From assembly GCA_963757125.1 (NCBI GenBank), contig CAVWQP010000004.1, forward strand, positions 124,001 to 188,000: DNA of 64,000 nucleotides, in the 5' to 3' direction. Shown piece by piece: positions 7,405 through 15,347 of the stretch. Source of the DNA: CAVVSD01 sp963757125 (lineage in GTDB: Bacteria > Actinomycetota > Thermoleophilia > Solirubrobacterales > Solirubrobacteraceae). The translations under genes were made by a program, and so were the position numbers. Positions within the stretch are counted from its first letter, which is position 1, and each line of letters starts with the position of its first letter. The notes under the pieces were generated by a model. That model was not told the origin of the DNA. It worked only from the letters and a program-made list of their open reading frames with translations, and made no database searches.

Positions 7405-8970
7405 ATGATCCCGGGCGTCAGCGTCATGTTGCATCCCGATCGCCCCATCGGCGAGACGGCCGACCTGGCCGTCGAGGCCGAGCGCCTGGGCTACGAGGGC
7501 GTCTGGGTGTCGGACTCGCAGAGCATCTTCCGTGACGTGTTCGCCGCGCTGACGCTCGTCGCGGAGCGCACGTCGCGCGTCACGATCGGCACCGGCGTCA
7601 CGAACCCGCTGTCCCGACATCCCGCCGTGATCGCGGGCGCGATCGGGTCGATCGCAGAGCACGCCGGCGGGCGCCCCGTCGTGCTCGGCATCGGGACGGG
7701 CGAGACGGCGGTGGAGGACCTGGGCCGCAAGCGGGCCACGATCGCGCGCATGGAGGAGACGGCGCGCGTCATCAGGGCGCTGAACGCGGGCGAGCCCGTG
7801 ACCCATGCAGGCGCGGAGCTCACGCAGCGCTGGCCCGCCCCGCACGTGCCGATCGTCTTCGCCTCGAGCGGGCCGCGCTCGCTGCGCGCCGCCGGGCGCA
7901 CGGCCGACGGGGTCTACCTGAAGCTCGGGGTGCATCCCGAGGTGCTGCGCTACGCCCTGGCGAACGTCGCGGCCGGCCGCGCGGAGGCGGGCAGGTCCCT
8001 CGACGGCTTCCGGGTCCAGGCGATGATCCCGGTCGCCGTCGACGACGACCCGGCGGTCGCGCGCGACGAGGTCCGCGGGTTCGCCGCGTCGATCGCGCGT
8101 GCTGCGGCGCGGGCGATCCCGGCGGAGGACCTGCCGGAGGAGATCGCGGCCCCGATCGCCGAGCTCGAGCGCGTCTCGTCGCAGGCGCGCGCCCGCCAGA
8201 GCTACGTGCAGTGGCTGCACAGCCCCGAGTACGCGGCGTTGATCCCCGACACGATCGTCGACCGCTTCGCCATCGCCGGGACCGGCGAGCAGGTCGCCGA
8301 GCGGATCGCGGCCCTGGGCGCCGCGGGCATCACGGAGGTGATCCCGCCGCTCACGATGGCGGACGTCCGGCCGACCCTGCGCCGGATCGGCGACCGAGGT
8401 CCTGCCGCTGCTGGTCCCCGGTGGCGCGCGCTCGCGGCCGCACGGGCCGGGAGCCAGCGCCACGCGATGACCGCGCCGAGCGCGGCCACCACCGCCACGA
8501 CGATCGACGCCCGCGACAGCGCGAGCACGAACGCCTCGCGCACCGCGGCGGCGATCTCGGGGTCGAGCCGGACGCCCGCTGCGACGGACTCGCGCGCTGC
8601 CGGGGGACGCCGCGCGGGAGCTGGGCCCGGGTGCCGTGATCACCGGCGGCAGCCTGCTCGTCGTCGTCGGGCTGGGACTCGGCTTCGTCGTGCCCGCGAT
8701 CACGTCGTCGCTGCTGGGCAGCGTCGATTCCTCGCTCAGCGGCGTCGCCTCCGGCACGCTGAACACCGCACGGCAGACCGGAAGCGTGATCGGGGTCGCC
8801 CTCTTCGGTGCGCTCGCCTCCTCCGGACTCGTCCACGGCGTGCGCATCGCGATCGCCATCGCGGTGGCTCTGGCGCTCAGCGCCGCGGTGATGGCGCGAC
8901 CCGTCCGCGCGCCGCAGCCAGCCTGACCCGTAAAACACGAAAACCCCCTGGCGAGAGGGGGTCTCCGTAG
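7405..8970 (+). CDS. LLM-class flavin-dependent oxidoreductase with abnormal read-through tail
   Basis: The recognisable protein spans about residues 1-330 (7405 to about 8398). It is a luciferase-like monooxygenase TIM barrel: VSVMLHPDRPIGETADLAVE, EAERLGYEGVWVSDS, TIGTGVTNPLSRHPA, LGIGTGET and FASSGPRSLRAAGRTADGVY, the last typical of F420-dependent reductases such as the Mer/hydride transferase group. After RRIGDR no native stop is present. The frame runs on through about 190 non-protein-like residues to TAG at 8968-8970. A one-base shift would give VLPLL, a plausible native end, so either an indel or a recombination junction at about 8395-8400 removed the stop. Confidence 0.7.
   Translation: MIPGVSVMLHPDRPIGETADLAVEAERLGYEGVWVSDSQSIFRDVFAALTLVAERTSRVTIGTGVTNPLSRHPAVIAGAIGSIAEHAGGRPVVLGIGTGETAVEDLGRKRATIARMEETARVIRALNAGEPVTHAGAELTQRWPAPHVPIVFASSGPRSLRAAGRTADGVYLKLGVHPEVLRYALANVAAGRAEAGRSLDGFRVQAMIPVAVDDDPAVARDEVRGFAASIARAAARAIPAEDLPEEIAAPIAELERVSSQARARQSYVQWLHSPEYAALIPDTIVDRFAIAGTGEQVAERIAALGAAGITEVIPPLTMADVRPTLRRIGDRGPAAAGPRWRALAAARAGSQRHAMTAPSAATTATTIDARDSASTNASRTAAAISGSSRTPAATDSRAAGGRRAGAGPGCRDHRRQPARRRRAGTRLRRARDHVVAAGQRRFLAQRRRLRHAEHRTADRKRDRGRPLRCARLLRTRPRRAHRDRHRGGSGAQRRGDGATRPRAAASLTRKTRKPPGERGSP
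8395..8605 (-). pseudogene. C-terminal fragment of a DHA2 MFS transporter
   Basis: On the minus strand an open frame contains ESVAAGVRLDPEIAAAVREA followed by FVLALSRASIVVAVVAALGA and VIAWRWLPA. This is the typical end of a 14-TM MFS pump: periplasmic loop, last membrane helix, short R-L-P tail. There is no start codon or upstream transporter body. The fragment is cut at about 8605, where an oppositely oriented fragment of the same family begins. It overlaps the tail of the LLM gene. Confidence 0.55.
8612..8926 (+). pseudogene. C-terminal fragment of a second DHA2 MFS transporter
   Basis: A plus-strand frame with a possible GTG at 8636 encodes GGSLLVVVGLGLGFVVPAIT, GVASGTLNTARQTGSVIGVA and a last helix, ending at TGA 8926. 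The motif GVASGxLNTARQxGxxxGVA belongs to the C-terminal quarter of EmrB/QacA-type pumps. The preceding twelve helices are missing. Translated alone it would be a 96-residue membrane peptide. It lies back to back with the minus-strand fragment, so both were truncated at one breakpoint near 8605. Confidence 0.6.
8936..8962 (-). terminator. Rho-independent terminator of tRNA-Met
   Basis: Read on the minus strand: ACCCCC, an 8-base loop, GGGGGT, then TTT and a second T-rich run (GTGTTTTA). It begins 9 bases after the 3' end of the tRNA gene. This is the most canonical intrinsic terminator in the window. Confidence 0.8.
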
Positions 8971-9044
<74 letters not shown>

Positions 9045-9077
9045 ACGGACATCCGAATATAGCACCATGCCCCCTCT

Positions 9078-9998
9078 ATGGCACGGATCCTCATCACCCG
9101 CCGGCTGCCCGGCGACCCGCATGATCGCCTCACCTCGGAAGGCCACGACGTCGACGTCTGGGCGGGGGATCTGCCGCCCTCCGACGAGGAGTTGCGCGAC
9201 CGCGCGCGGGGTGCCGAGGGGATCATCACGCTGCTGACCGAGCGCATCGACGCGAACCTCCTGGACGCGCTGCCCGACCTGAAGGTCGTGTCCAACTACG
9301 CCGTCGGCAGCGACAACATCGACCTCGACGCCGCCGACGAGCGCGGCGTCGCCGTGGGGGTCACGCCGGACGTGCTCACCGAGGCCACGGCGGACCTCGC
9401 GTGGGCGCTCATGCTCAGCGCCGCGCGGGGCATCGTCGCTGCAGCCGCCGATGTCCACGCCGGGCGCTGGCGCACGTGGGAGCCGCAGGGCTGGATCGGG
9501 CGCGACGTCCACGGCGCCTCGCTGCTCGTCGTCGGGGCGGGGCGCATCGGGCAGGCGGTCGCCAAGCGCGGCGAGGGCTTCGACATGGACGTCGCGGTCG
9601 CCGACGTCGACGACGACCTGCTGGCGATGCTGCCGCAGGCGGACTTCGTCTCGCTGCACGTCCCGCTGACGGAGTCGACGGAGGGGCTCATCGGCGCCGA
9701 GCAGCTCGCGGCGATGAAGCCGACGGCGATCCTCGTGAACACGGCGCGGGGCCCGGTCATCGACCGCGACGCACTCGCCCGGGCGCTGCACGACGGCGAG
9801 ATCGGCGGCGCGGCGCTCGACGTCACCGTCCCCGAGCCGCTGCCGGCCGACGACCCGCTGCTGCAGGCGCCGAACCTCCTCGTCGTCCCGCACATCGGGT
9901 CGGCCACCGAGGGCGCGCGCCAGGCGATGACCGACCGCGCCGTGCGCAACCTGCTCGCCGGGATCGCCGGCGAGCCCATCCCCTTCCCCGCCCGCTGA
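9078..9998 (+). CDS. D-isomer 2-hydroxyacid dehydrogenase (glyoxylate/hydroxypyruvate reductase-like)
   Basis: 306 residues. The NAD-binding signature VVGAGRIGQAVAKR (GxGxxG) is near residue 153. The catalytic Arg lies in VNTARGPVID, the Glu in DVTVPEPL and the His in VVPHIGSAT, the full catalytic set of the family. The length fits the D-glycerate dehydrogenase subgroup (about 310-330). It would interconvert a 2-oxoacid and a D-2-hydroxyacid with NAD(P)H in the cytosol; the exact substrate is not determined. It lies four bases before the Ppx/GppA gene, so they are likely co-transcribed. Confidence 0.9.
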   Translation: MARILITRRLPGDPHDRLTSEGHDVDVWAGDLPPSDEELRDRARGAEGIITLLTERIDANLLDALPDLKVVSNYAVGSDNIDLDAADERGVAVGVTPDVLTEATADLAWALMLSAARGIVAAAADVHAGRWRTWEPQGWIGRDVHGASLLVVGAGRIGQAVAKRGEGFDMDVAVADVDDDLLAMLPQADFVSLHVPLTESTEGLIGAEQLAAMKPTAILVNTARGPVIDRDALARALHDGEIGGAALDVTVPEPLPADDPLLQAPNLLVVPHIGSATEGARQAMTDRAVRNLLAGIAGEPIPFPAR

Positions 9999-10002
9999 CG
10001 CC

Positions 10003-10915
10003 GTGCGCGTGGCCGTCGTCGACGTCGGGACGAACTCGACGCGCCTGCTCGTCGCCGACGTGCGGGACGGGGCTCTGACCGAGGTCGAGCGCGACACGAC
10101 GGTGACCCGCCTCGGGCAGGGCGTCGACGCGAACGGTCGTCTGGGCGACGAGCCGATCGCCAGGACGCTCGCCGTCGTCGACCGCTATCGGGAGCGCATC
10201 GAGGCGCTCGACGCGGACGCGGGGGTGGCCGTGCTGACGAGCGCGGTGCGCGACGCCGACAACGGCGCGGACTTCACCGCCGCGGTCGCCGAGCGCGGCC
10301 TGGAGGCGCGCACGATCACCGGCGACGAGGAGTCCGCGCTGACGTTCCGCGGTGCCACGTCGGAGCGCGCGGGCGGCGAGGAGCTCGTCGTCATCGACAT
10401 CGGCGGCGGCTCCACGGAGCTCGTGACCGGCCACGGGACGGACGTGGACTTCCACGTGTCGATGCAGGCCGGCGTCGTGCGGCTGGGCGAGCGCCACCTG
10501 CACGCCGATCCCCCCGACCCCGACGAGGTCGCATCGCTCGTCGAGGACTTCCGCGCGACGCTGTCGGACGCAGCTCCCGGACGAGGTGGCGAGGAGCGTG
10601 CAGGCGGCGATCGCGGTCGCGGGCACGCCGACGTCGGCCGCCGCCATCGAGCTGGAGCTCGACCCCTACGACCCGGCGCGGGTGCACGGCCACGTCCTCG
10701 AGCTGGCGACGCTCGAGGAGCAGCTCGCGTTCCTGGCCGCGATGTCGCTCGAGCAGCGTCGCGAGGTCACCGGCCTGCACCCCGACCGCGCGCCGACGAT
10801 CGTCGCGGGCGTGGCGATGCTCATGGAGTGCGTCCGCGCGTTCGGGCTGCAGCGCGTGGAGGTGTCCGAGCACGACATCCTGCGGGGCGCGGCGCTGGCG
10901 CGTGCGGAGGGCTGA
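10003..10915 (+). pseudogene. ppx: Ppx/GppA exopolyphosphatase family, frameshifted
   Basis: Frame one (from GTG 10003) gives the ASKHA phosphate-1 motif VVDVGTNSTRLLVADV, then AVLTSAVRDADN and the phosphate-2 motif VIDIGGGSTEL. Near 10570 the frame breaks: the homologous continuation LPDEVARSVQAAIAVAG, TLEEQLAFL and HDILRGAALARAEG lies one frame over and ends at TGA 10915. Joined, the product would be about 303 residues, normal for actinobacterial Ppx/GppA. The break falls in a GC repeat (GACGCAGCTC), where loss of a GC pair would explain it. It is either a recent mutation or a sequencing indel. The role would be hydrolysis of polyphosphate or pppGpp. Confidence 0.8.
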
Positions 10916-10920
10916 CCGGC

Positions 10921-10957
10921 ATCGGCGAAGCCGATCCCAAACCTAAGCGCGAAGCGC
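10921..10957 (+). terminator. Tandem GAA-loop hairpins after ppx
   Basis: ATCGGC-GAA-GCCGAT (10921-10935) and GCGC-GAA-GCGC (10947-10957) begin five bases after the ppx stop. Paired hairpins with a GAA loop recur after other genes here. There is no T tract. The same bases could instead belong to the structured element that follows. Confidence 0.45.
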
Positions 10958-11056
10958 GTGGTCCCTCCCCATTTTTGGGGATTGCATTCCCCGCGGGACC
11001 GGCAGAGACTACGTATGCCGAGCGCAGGGACTCGATTCCCGTGCCCGGCACCATAG
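10958..11056 (+). ncRNA. Structured region resembling a tmRNA 3' end (remnant or att site?)
   Basis: GGTCCC (10960-10965) can pair with GGGACC (10995-11000), enclosing TCCCC-ATTTTT-GGGGA (10966-10981). This is followed by GAGACTACGTATGCCG and a T-arm-like GCA-GGGA-CTCGAT-TCCC-G-TGC, then CCGGCACCA. The GACTAC block followed by a T arm and an encoded CCA end resembles the 3' part of tmRNA. No matching 5' acceptor strand, GTTTCGAC block or alanine-rich tag frame is visible upstream; that space is ppx coding. It may be a decayed copy, an integration scar at an ssrA 3' end, or an unrelated RNA. Confidence 0.3.
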
Positions 11057-11159
11057 GTTCGGGCGTAGCCGCATTGTTTCGGCGCCTCCCGCCGTCCGGA
11101 CCACTGAGAGACGGCCCCGTCGCGGCACGTACCCCTGCCCGTAGTGACGGGGCCAGCTC

Positions 11160-11183
11160 GGAAGCCGCCCTTGGGCGGCTTCC
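11160..11183 (-). terminator. 11-bp hairpin terminator after the alpha/beta hydrolase
   Basis: GGAAGCCGCCC-TT-GGGCGGCTTCC is a perfect inverted repeat 6 bases beyond the minus-strand stop at 11190. A second weaker repeat, GGCCCCGTC (11113-11121) with GACGGGGCC (11146-11154), lies further on. As a symmetrical hairpin it can act on transcripts from either side. Confidence 0.65.
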
Positions 11184-11189
11184 GGCCGT

Positions 11190-12068
11190 TCAGGGCCGGT
11201 CCGCGATCTCGCGGATCGCGTCGGCCACCGCGTCGGGCGCCTCGAGCGGCACGAAGTGGCCCACGTCGTCGAGGACGCGCAGGTCGACGTCCGCGAAGTC
11301 CAGGTCGATCCGGTCCGTCCAGTCGGCGGCGAACAGCGGGTCGCGGGTGCTGCACAGCGCGATGACCGGCAGCGTCAGCGGCGGGTTCTCCGGCACCGCG
11401 GGCTGGCTCGTCGCCCCGGCGCCGGCCCGGTACCAGGCGATGCTCGACGTGAAGGCGCCCGGGCGCGCGTACACGCGGGCGAGATCGTCGAGCTGGTCGG
11501 GCCGGAGGATGTCGCGATCGCCGGCCCAGTGGTGCCAGAAGTGGCCGAGATACGCGCGCACCGCGTCGAGGTCCCCGTCGAGGAGCTGCTCGGACAGCGG
11601 CAGGCGGTGGAAGTGCTGGTACCAGAACTCGCCCTGGGCCTCGCGGCTCGTGGGTCGATGGCCGAAGCTCGGGAACGGCGGCGCGACGACGAGGGACGCG
11701 ACGCGCTCGGGCGCGCGCCGCGCGAGCGCCTGCGCCACGCGGCTGCCGACGTCGTAGCCGCTCACGATGACCCGCTCGACGCCGAGCTCGTCGAGGAGCC
11801 CGAGCACGCTGGAGGCCTGGGCGTCGGCGCTGTAGAACGTGCGCGGGTCGACGTCGTGGCGGTCGGATCCGCCGAAGCCGCGCAGGTCGGGCACGACGAC
11901 CTGGAAGTCGCCTTCCAGCCGCTCGAGCACCCGGTGCTGATCCCACCAGCAGCCGGGCCAGCCGTGCAGGAGGAGGACGCTCGGGCCGGACCCGCGGCGC
12001 ACGTAGCGCAGCCGGAAGTCGTCGACCGGCGCCGACCTGCGGAAGTCCCAGGAGACGTCGTCGATCAT
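11190..12068 (-). CDS. Alpha/beta hydrolase, epoxide-hydrolase-like
   Basis: 292 residues; ATG 12068 overlaps the stop of the upstream TPP enzyme gene (ATGA). The oxyanion motif LLLHGWPGCWWDQHRV (HGWPG with the following W) is typical of epoxide hydrolases and haloalkane dehalogenases. The nucleophile elbow reads VSGYDVGSRVAQ, which places an Asp as nucleophile (GYDVG) as in epoxide hydrolases. The acid is in CSTRDPLF and the His in VGHFVPLEAPD. The substrate is unknown. Being the last gene of a three-gene coupled operon with an adenylate cyclase is unusual for this family. Confidence 0.88.
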   Translation of the reverse strand: MIDDVSWDFRRSAPVDDFRLRYVRRGSGPSVLLLHGWPGCWWDQHRVLERLEGDFQVVVPDLRGFGGSDRHDVDPRTFYSADAQASSVLGLLDELGVERVIVSGYDVGSRVAQALARRAPERVASLVVAPPFPSFGHRPTSREAQGEFWYQHFHRLPLSEQLLDGDLDAVRAYLGHFWHHWAGDRDILRPDQLDDLARVYARPGAFTSSIAWYRAGAGATSQPAVPENPPLTLPVIALCSTRDPLFAADWTDRIDLDFADVDLRVLDDVGHFVPLEAPDAVADAIREIADRP

Positions 12069-13714
12069 GCGAGGTTCGACCTCCGCGGGTAGGCGACCGA
12101 CGGGTCGGTCAGCACGTTGACGAGCGCCGGGCCGCCGGCCGCGAAAGCACGCTCGAGCGCCGGCCGCAGCTCGCCCGGCGTCCGGACGAGCTCCCCGTGG
12201 CCGCCGAGCGCCTGGACGACCTGGTCGTAGCGGGTCTCCGGCTGGAGGTCGGCGACGACCGAGTAGCCGTAGATCGCCTCCATCGGGTGCTTCTCCAGTC
12301 CCCAGATGCCGTTGTTGCCGACGATCCCGACCACCGGCACGCGATGGCGGACGAGCGTGTCCCACTCCATGCCGCTGAAGCCGAACGCGCCGTCGCCGAG
12401 CAGCAGCACGACCTGGCTGCCGGGGCGCCCGAGCGCCGCGCCGAGCGCCTGTCCCGGGCCCGCGCCAAGGCACCCGAAGGGCCCGGGATCGAGCCAGCAG
12501 CCGGGCGTGTAGGAGTCGATGACGCGTCCCGCGTAGGAGACGAAGTCCCCGCCGTCGCCGATGACGATCGCGTCGCGGTCGAGGACCTGCGAGAGCTCCG
12601 CGTACAGGCGCATCGGGTGCAGCGGGCCGCGGTCGTCGGCGCGCTCGGCGGCCTCGGCGTCGCGGGCCGCGGTCTCCTGCTCGCGCAGCGTCGCGACCCA
12701 GCGTTCGGTCACCGACGGGTCGGGGGTGATGTAGGTGCGCAGCGCGCGCAGCGTCGACGGCAGCGCCCCGTACAGCTCCGCGGCGGGCGGCCGGGGATGG
12801 TCGCGCTCGGGCTCCGCGCGATCGATGACGACGATCTCCGTGTCCTCGCCGAACGCACCGCCGAAGCCGAGCCGGAAGTCCATCGGGACGCCGACGACGA
12901 GCGCGACGTCGGCGCCCTTCAGCGCGGCCGACCGCACGCGCGAGAAGGCGAGCCGGTGGTCGGCGGGCACGCACCCGCGCGCGAGGCCGTTGAGGAACAC
13001 GGGGATCCCGAGCGCCTCGACGAGCTCCAGCAGCGCGACCTCGCCGTGACCCCACCACAGGTCGCTGCCCGCCATGACGACGGGCCGCTCGGCCTCGGAC
13101 AGCAGCGTGAGCGCGCGCGCCAGCCCGTCGGGGTCGGGCTCGCCGCCGCCCTCGCCGCTCGGCAGGACGGCCGGCTCGCCGTCGTCCGGGCCGTCGGAGA
13201 ACACGTGGTCGAGCGGGAAGTCGACGAACGCCGGCCCACCCGGCGCGCGCAGTGAGGCGGCGAGCGCCTCGTCGATGAGCGCCGGGATCTCCCCCGCCGA
13301 CTCGGCCGTGGCGGCGAACCGCGACAGCGGCCGCACGAACGGCAGGTGATCGATCTCCTGCAGCGAGCCCTGCCCCCAGCGCCACGCGGGCGCGCGGCCG
13401 CCGAGCACGACCATCGGCGAGTGGCTCTGCAGCGCCGACCCCATGGCGCTCATCCCGTTGGTGACGCCCGGCCCGGCGGTCAGCGCCGCCACGCCGGGCC
13501 GGCGCGTGACCTTCGCCCAGCCCTCGGCCGCGAACGCCGCGGTCGCCTCGTGGCGCGTGTCGACGAGCGCGATGCCCTCGGTGCGACAGCCGTCGTAGAT
13601 CGAGAAGAGGTGCCCGCCCGAGAGCGTGAAGACGGTGTCGACGCCCTGCGCGCGCAGCCGGCGCGCGGCGAGCAGGCCGCCGTGGGCGGTCGCGATCCCC
13701 TCCTCGGAGGCCAT
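12065..13714 (-). CDS. Thiamine pyrophosphate-dependent enzyme (acetolactate synthase-like)
   Basis: 549 residues from ATG 13714, overlapping the stop of the cyclase gene (TGATG). The three TPP-enzyme domains are visible: the N-terminal Pyr domain with the activating Glu in TRHEATAAFAAEGWAKVTRR and GPGVTNGMSAMGSALQSHSP; a central domain near residues 200-330; and the C-terminal PP domain with GDGAFGFSGMEWDTLV and, about 25 residues on, VGNNGIWG, the GDG...NN Mg-TPP motif. This is the family of acetolactate synthase, oxalyl-CoA decarboxylase and benzaldehyde lyase. No biosynthetic partner (ilvN, ilvC) is nearby, so a catabolic lyase or ligase role is as likely as valine synthesis. Confidence 0.88.
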   Translation of the reverse strand: MASEEGIATAHGGLLAARRLRAQGVDTVFTLSGGHLFSIYDGCRTEGIALVDTRHEATAAFAAEGWAKVTRRPGVAALTAGPGVTNGMSAMGSALQSHSPMVVLGGRAPAWRWGQGSLQEIDHLPFVRPLSRFAATAESAGEIPALIDEALAASLRAPGGPAFVDFPLDHVFSDGPDDGEPAVLPSGEGGGEPDPDGLARALTLLSEAERPVVMAGSDLWWGHGEVALLELVEALGIPVFLNGLARGCVPADHRLAFSRVRSAALKGADVALVVGVPMDFRLGFGGAFGEDTEIVVIDRAEPERDHPRPPAAELYGALPSTLRALRTYITPDPSVTERWVATLREQETAARDAEAAERADDRGPLHPMRLYAELSQVLDRDAIVIGDGGDFVSYAGRVIDSYTPGCWLDPGPFGCLGAGPGQALGAALGRPGSQVVLLLGDGAFGFSGMEWDTLVRHRVPVVGIVGNNGIWGLEKHPMEAIYGYSVVADLQPETRYDQVVQALGGHGELVRTPGELRPALERAFAAGGPALVNVLTDPSVAYPRRSNLA

Positions 13715-15291
13715 CAGCCCGCTTGTCTCCGCGGGGAGCTCTCGCCGTCGACGCGCTCCACCATCCGGGGCGCGAGGCGCGGGAGGTCCACGAGCGCGTG
13801 CAGCTGCACGCGGTCGCGCTTGCCCTGGAGCTCCACGGTGCCGCGCGGCAGCACGCCCTTCGGCTGATCGAGGAGCCGGCGCGTCGCCTCGGTGATGAGG
13901 ACGTCGTCGCCGGTCTCGCGCGTGACGCGCTCGACGCGCGCCGCGGTGTTCACGACGTCGCCGACGACGGTGAACTCCAGGCGCCCGCCGCCGCCGATGG
14001 TGCCCGCGACGACCGGACCCGAGTTCACGCCGATGCCGATCATGAGCGAGTCCCCGAAGCGCTCGCGCACGACGGAGGCGATCTCGCGCGCGGCCGCGAC
14101 GCCCCACTCGGCATGCCCGATGAGCGGCTCCGGCGCGCCGAACACGGCCAGCAGCCCGTCGCCGATGTACTTGTCGACGTGGCCGCCGTGGTGCTCGAGC
14201 ACGGGCACGACGCAGTCGAACAGCTCGTTGAGCCGCGCGACGACCTCGTGCGGCGAGGAGTTCTCGGCGAAGCCGGTGAAGTCGCGCATGTCGAGGAAGA
14301 GGATCGTGACCTCGACCTCCTCCCCCGCGAGCACAGCGCCCTCGGCCAGGACGCGGTCCGCCAGCTCCGGATCGACGTAGCTCCCGAACGCGTCGTGGAG
14401 CTTCTCGCGCTCCTGCAGGCCGGCGACCATCTGGTTGAACAGCCCGGCCATGACGCCGGTCTCGTCGGCGCTCACCACGGGCACGCGCGCCCGGAGGTCG
14501 CCCTGGGTGACGCGCTCGGTCGCGCGGCGCAGGTCCGAGAGCGGGCCGAGCACCGAGCGCGACAGCAGCACGGTCAGCTCGAGCGAGAGCGTGAACGCCA
14601 CCGCGACGGCCACCGCGACGTCGACCCCGAGGTCGCTCAGCCGTGCCCCGGGTCCGGCGGACAGCGCGGCGACGACCACGCCGGTGATGACGTTGATCAG
14701 CGGCAGCGCGAGGAGCAGGCGCCAGCGCAGCGTGATGACCGGGACGCCGTCGGCGACGATCCCGCCGGGCACACTGAGCGACAGGTCGGCGAGGACCGGC
14801 CGCATCGCCTGCTCGAGGGCGAAGAAGCGCAGGAACGTTCCGTAGACGAGCACGAGCGACGCGCCCGCGAGCAGGATCGGCAGCGAGTACCAGGGAAGAT
14901 CGAGGTACAGGACGATGAACAGCGAGATCGGGACGATGTTCCCGAGGATCGTCAGCGGCCGCCGGTAGCTCACGAAGGCGATCGGCAGCCCGACGAGCGC
15001 TCGCCACGCGGCCTGCGCCGCCGCAGGGGTCCGCGCGCCCGACAGCCACGCCGCCGCCGGTCGCGCGAGGCGCAGCGCATACGGAGCGGCGATCGCGATC
15101 TCGATCGCGGCCAGCGTCTCGCCGACGAGCACGATCGTCCAGAACTCCTTCGTGCTCATCGGCTGGTACAGCGTCAGCAGCCAGAGCCCGGCGAGGGCGA
15201 CGATCGCCGACAGCGGGAACACCGCGGCGATGGCCCAGCGCGGATAGCGCGGGCCGAGCCGCCGGTAGAGGGCCTGCAGGAGTCGCGTCAT
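13714..15291 (-). CDS. Membrane-bound class III adenylate/guanylate cyclase with HAMP domain
   Basis: 525 residues. The N-terminal about 240 residues hold roughly six membrane helices (WAIAAVFPLSAIVALAGLWL and others). A HAMP linker follows (SVLGPLSDLRRATERVTQGD and ARVPVVSADETG), then a cyclase homology domain. The metal Asp residues are in ILFLDMRDFTGF and YIGDGLLAVFGAPEP, substrate-specifying Lys precedes the latter (HVDKYIGDG), and the transition-state Asn is in VVGDVVNTAARVERVT. This is the arrangement of mycobacterial Rv1318c-Rv1320c type cyclases. It probably makes cAMP in response to a membrane signal. It heads a coupled operon with the TPP enzyme and the hydrolase. Confidence 0.92.
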   Translation of the reverse strand: MTRLLQALYRRLGPRYPRWAIAAVFPLSAIVALAGLWLLTLYQPMSTKEFWTIVLVGETLAAIEIAIAAPYALRLARPAAAWLSGARTPAAAQAAWRALVGLPIAFVSYRRPLTILGNIVPISLFIVLYLDLPWYSLPILLAGASLVLVYGTFLRFFALEQAMRPVLADLSLSVPGGIVADGVPVITLRWRLLLALPLINVITGVVVAALSAGPGARLSDLGVDVAVAVAVAFTLSLELTVLLSRSVLGPLSDLRRATERVTQGDLRARVPVVSADETGVMAGLFNQMVAGLQEREKLHDAFGSYVDPELADRVLAEGAVLAGEEVEVTILFLDMRDFTGFAENSSPHEVVARLNELFDCVVPVLEHHGGHVDKYIGDGLLAVFGAPEPLIGHAEWGVAAAREIASVVRERFGDSLMIGIGVNSGPVVAGTIGGGGRLEFTVVGDVVNTAARVERVTRETGDDVLITEATRRLLDQPKGVLPRGTVELQGKRDRVQLHALVDLPRLAPRMVERVDGESSPRRQAG

Positions 15292-15309
15292 CGCCGACGT
15301 CGATCGTGA

Positions 15310-15340
15310 CACGCCGCCGGGCGAGGTGCCAGGCGGCGTG
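15310..15340 (-). terminator. Hairpin terminator after the DsbA-like gene
   Basis: CACGCCGCC (15310-15318) pairs with GGCGGCGTG (15332-15340); the hairpin starts seven bases beyond the stop at 15348. It also separates this gene from the cyclase start at 15291. Confidence 0.55.
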
Positions 15341-15347
15341 CCGCGGC

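Noticed and set aside
8636..8926. Independent 96-residue membrane protein
   Set aside because: Its sequence is the C-terminal quarter of a DHA2 pump, without a ribosome site, so it is listed as a fragment.
10821..11054. Minus-strand open frame across the ppx end and the structured gap
   Set aside because: It covers the structured non-coding gap and antisense of ppx, and shows no protein-like composition or ribosome site.
10700..11060. Full tmRNA gene
   Set aside because: The upstream 300 bases are ppx coding, no GGGG...GTTTCGAC 5' block or A-rich tag reading frame was found, and no 5' strand pairs with the CCGGCACCA end. Only a remnant or similarity is reported.
12197..13255. Long plus-strand open frames across the TPP enzyme, mfd, glmU and metG genes
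   Set aside because: These are antisense shadows of high-GC genes, with R/A/E-biased composition and no motifs; only the strand with conserved motifs is kept.
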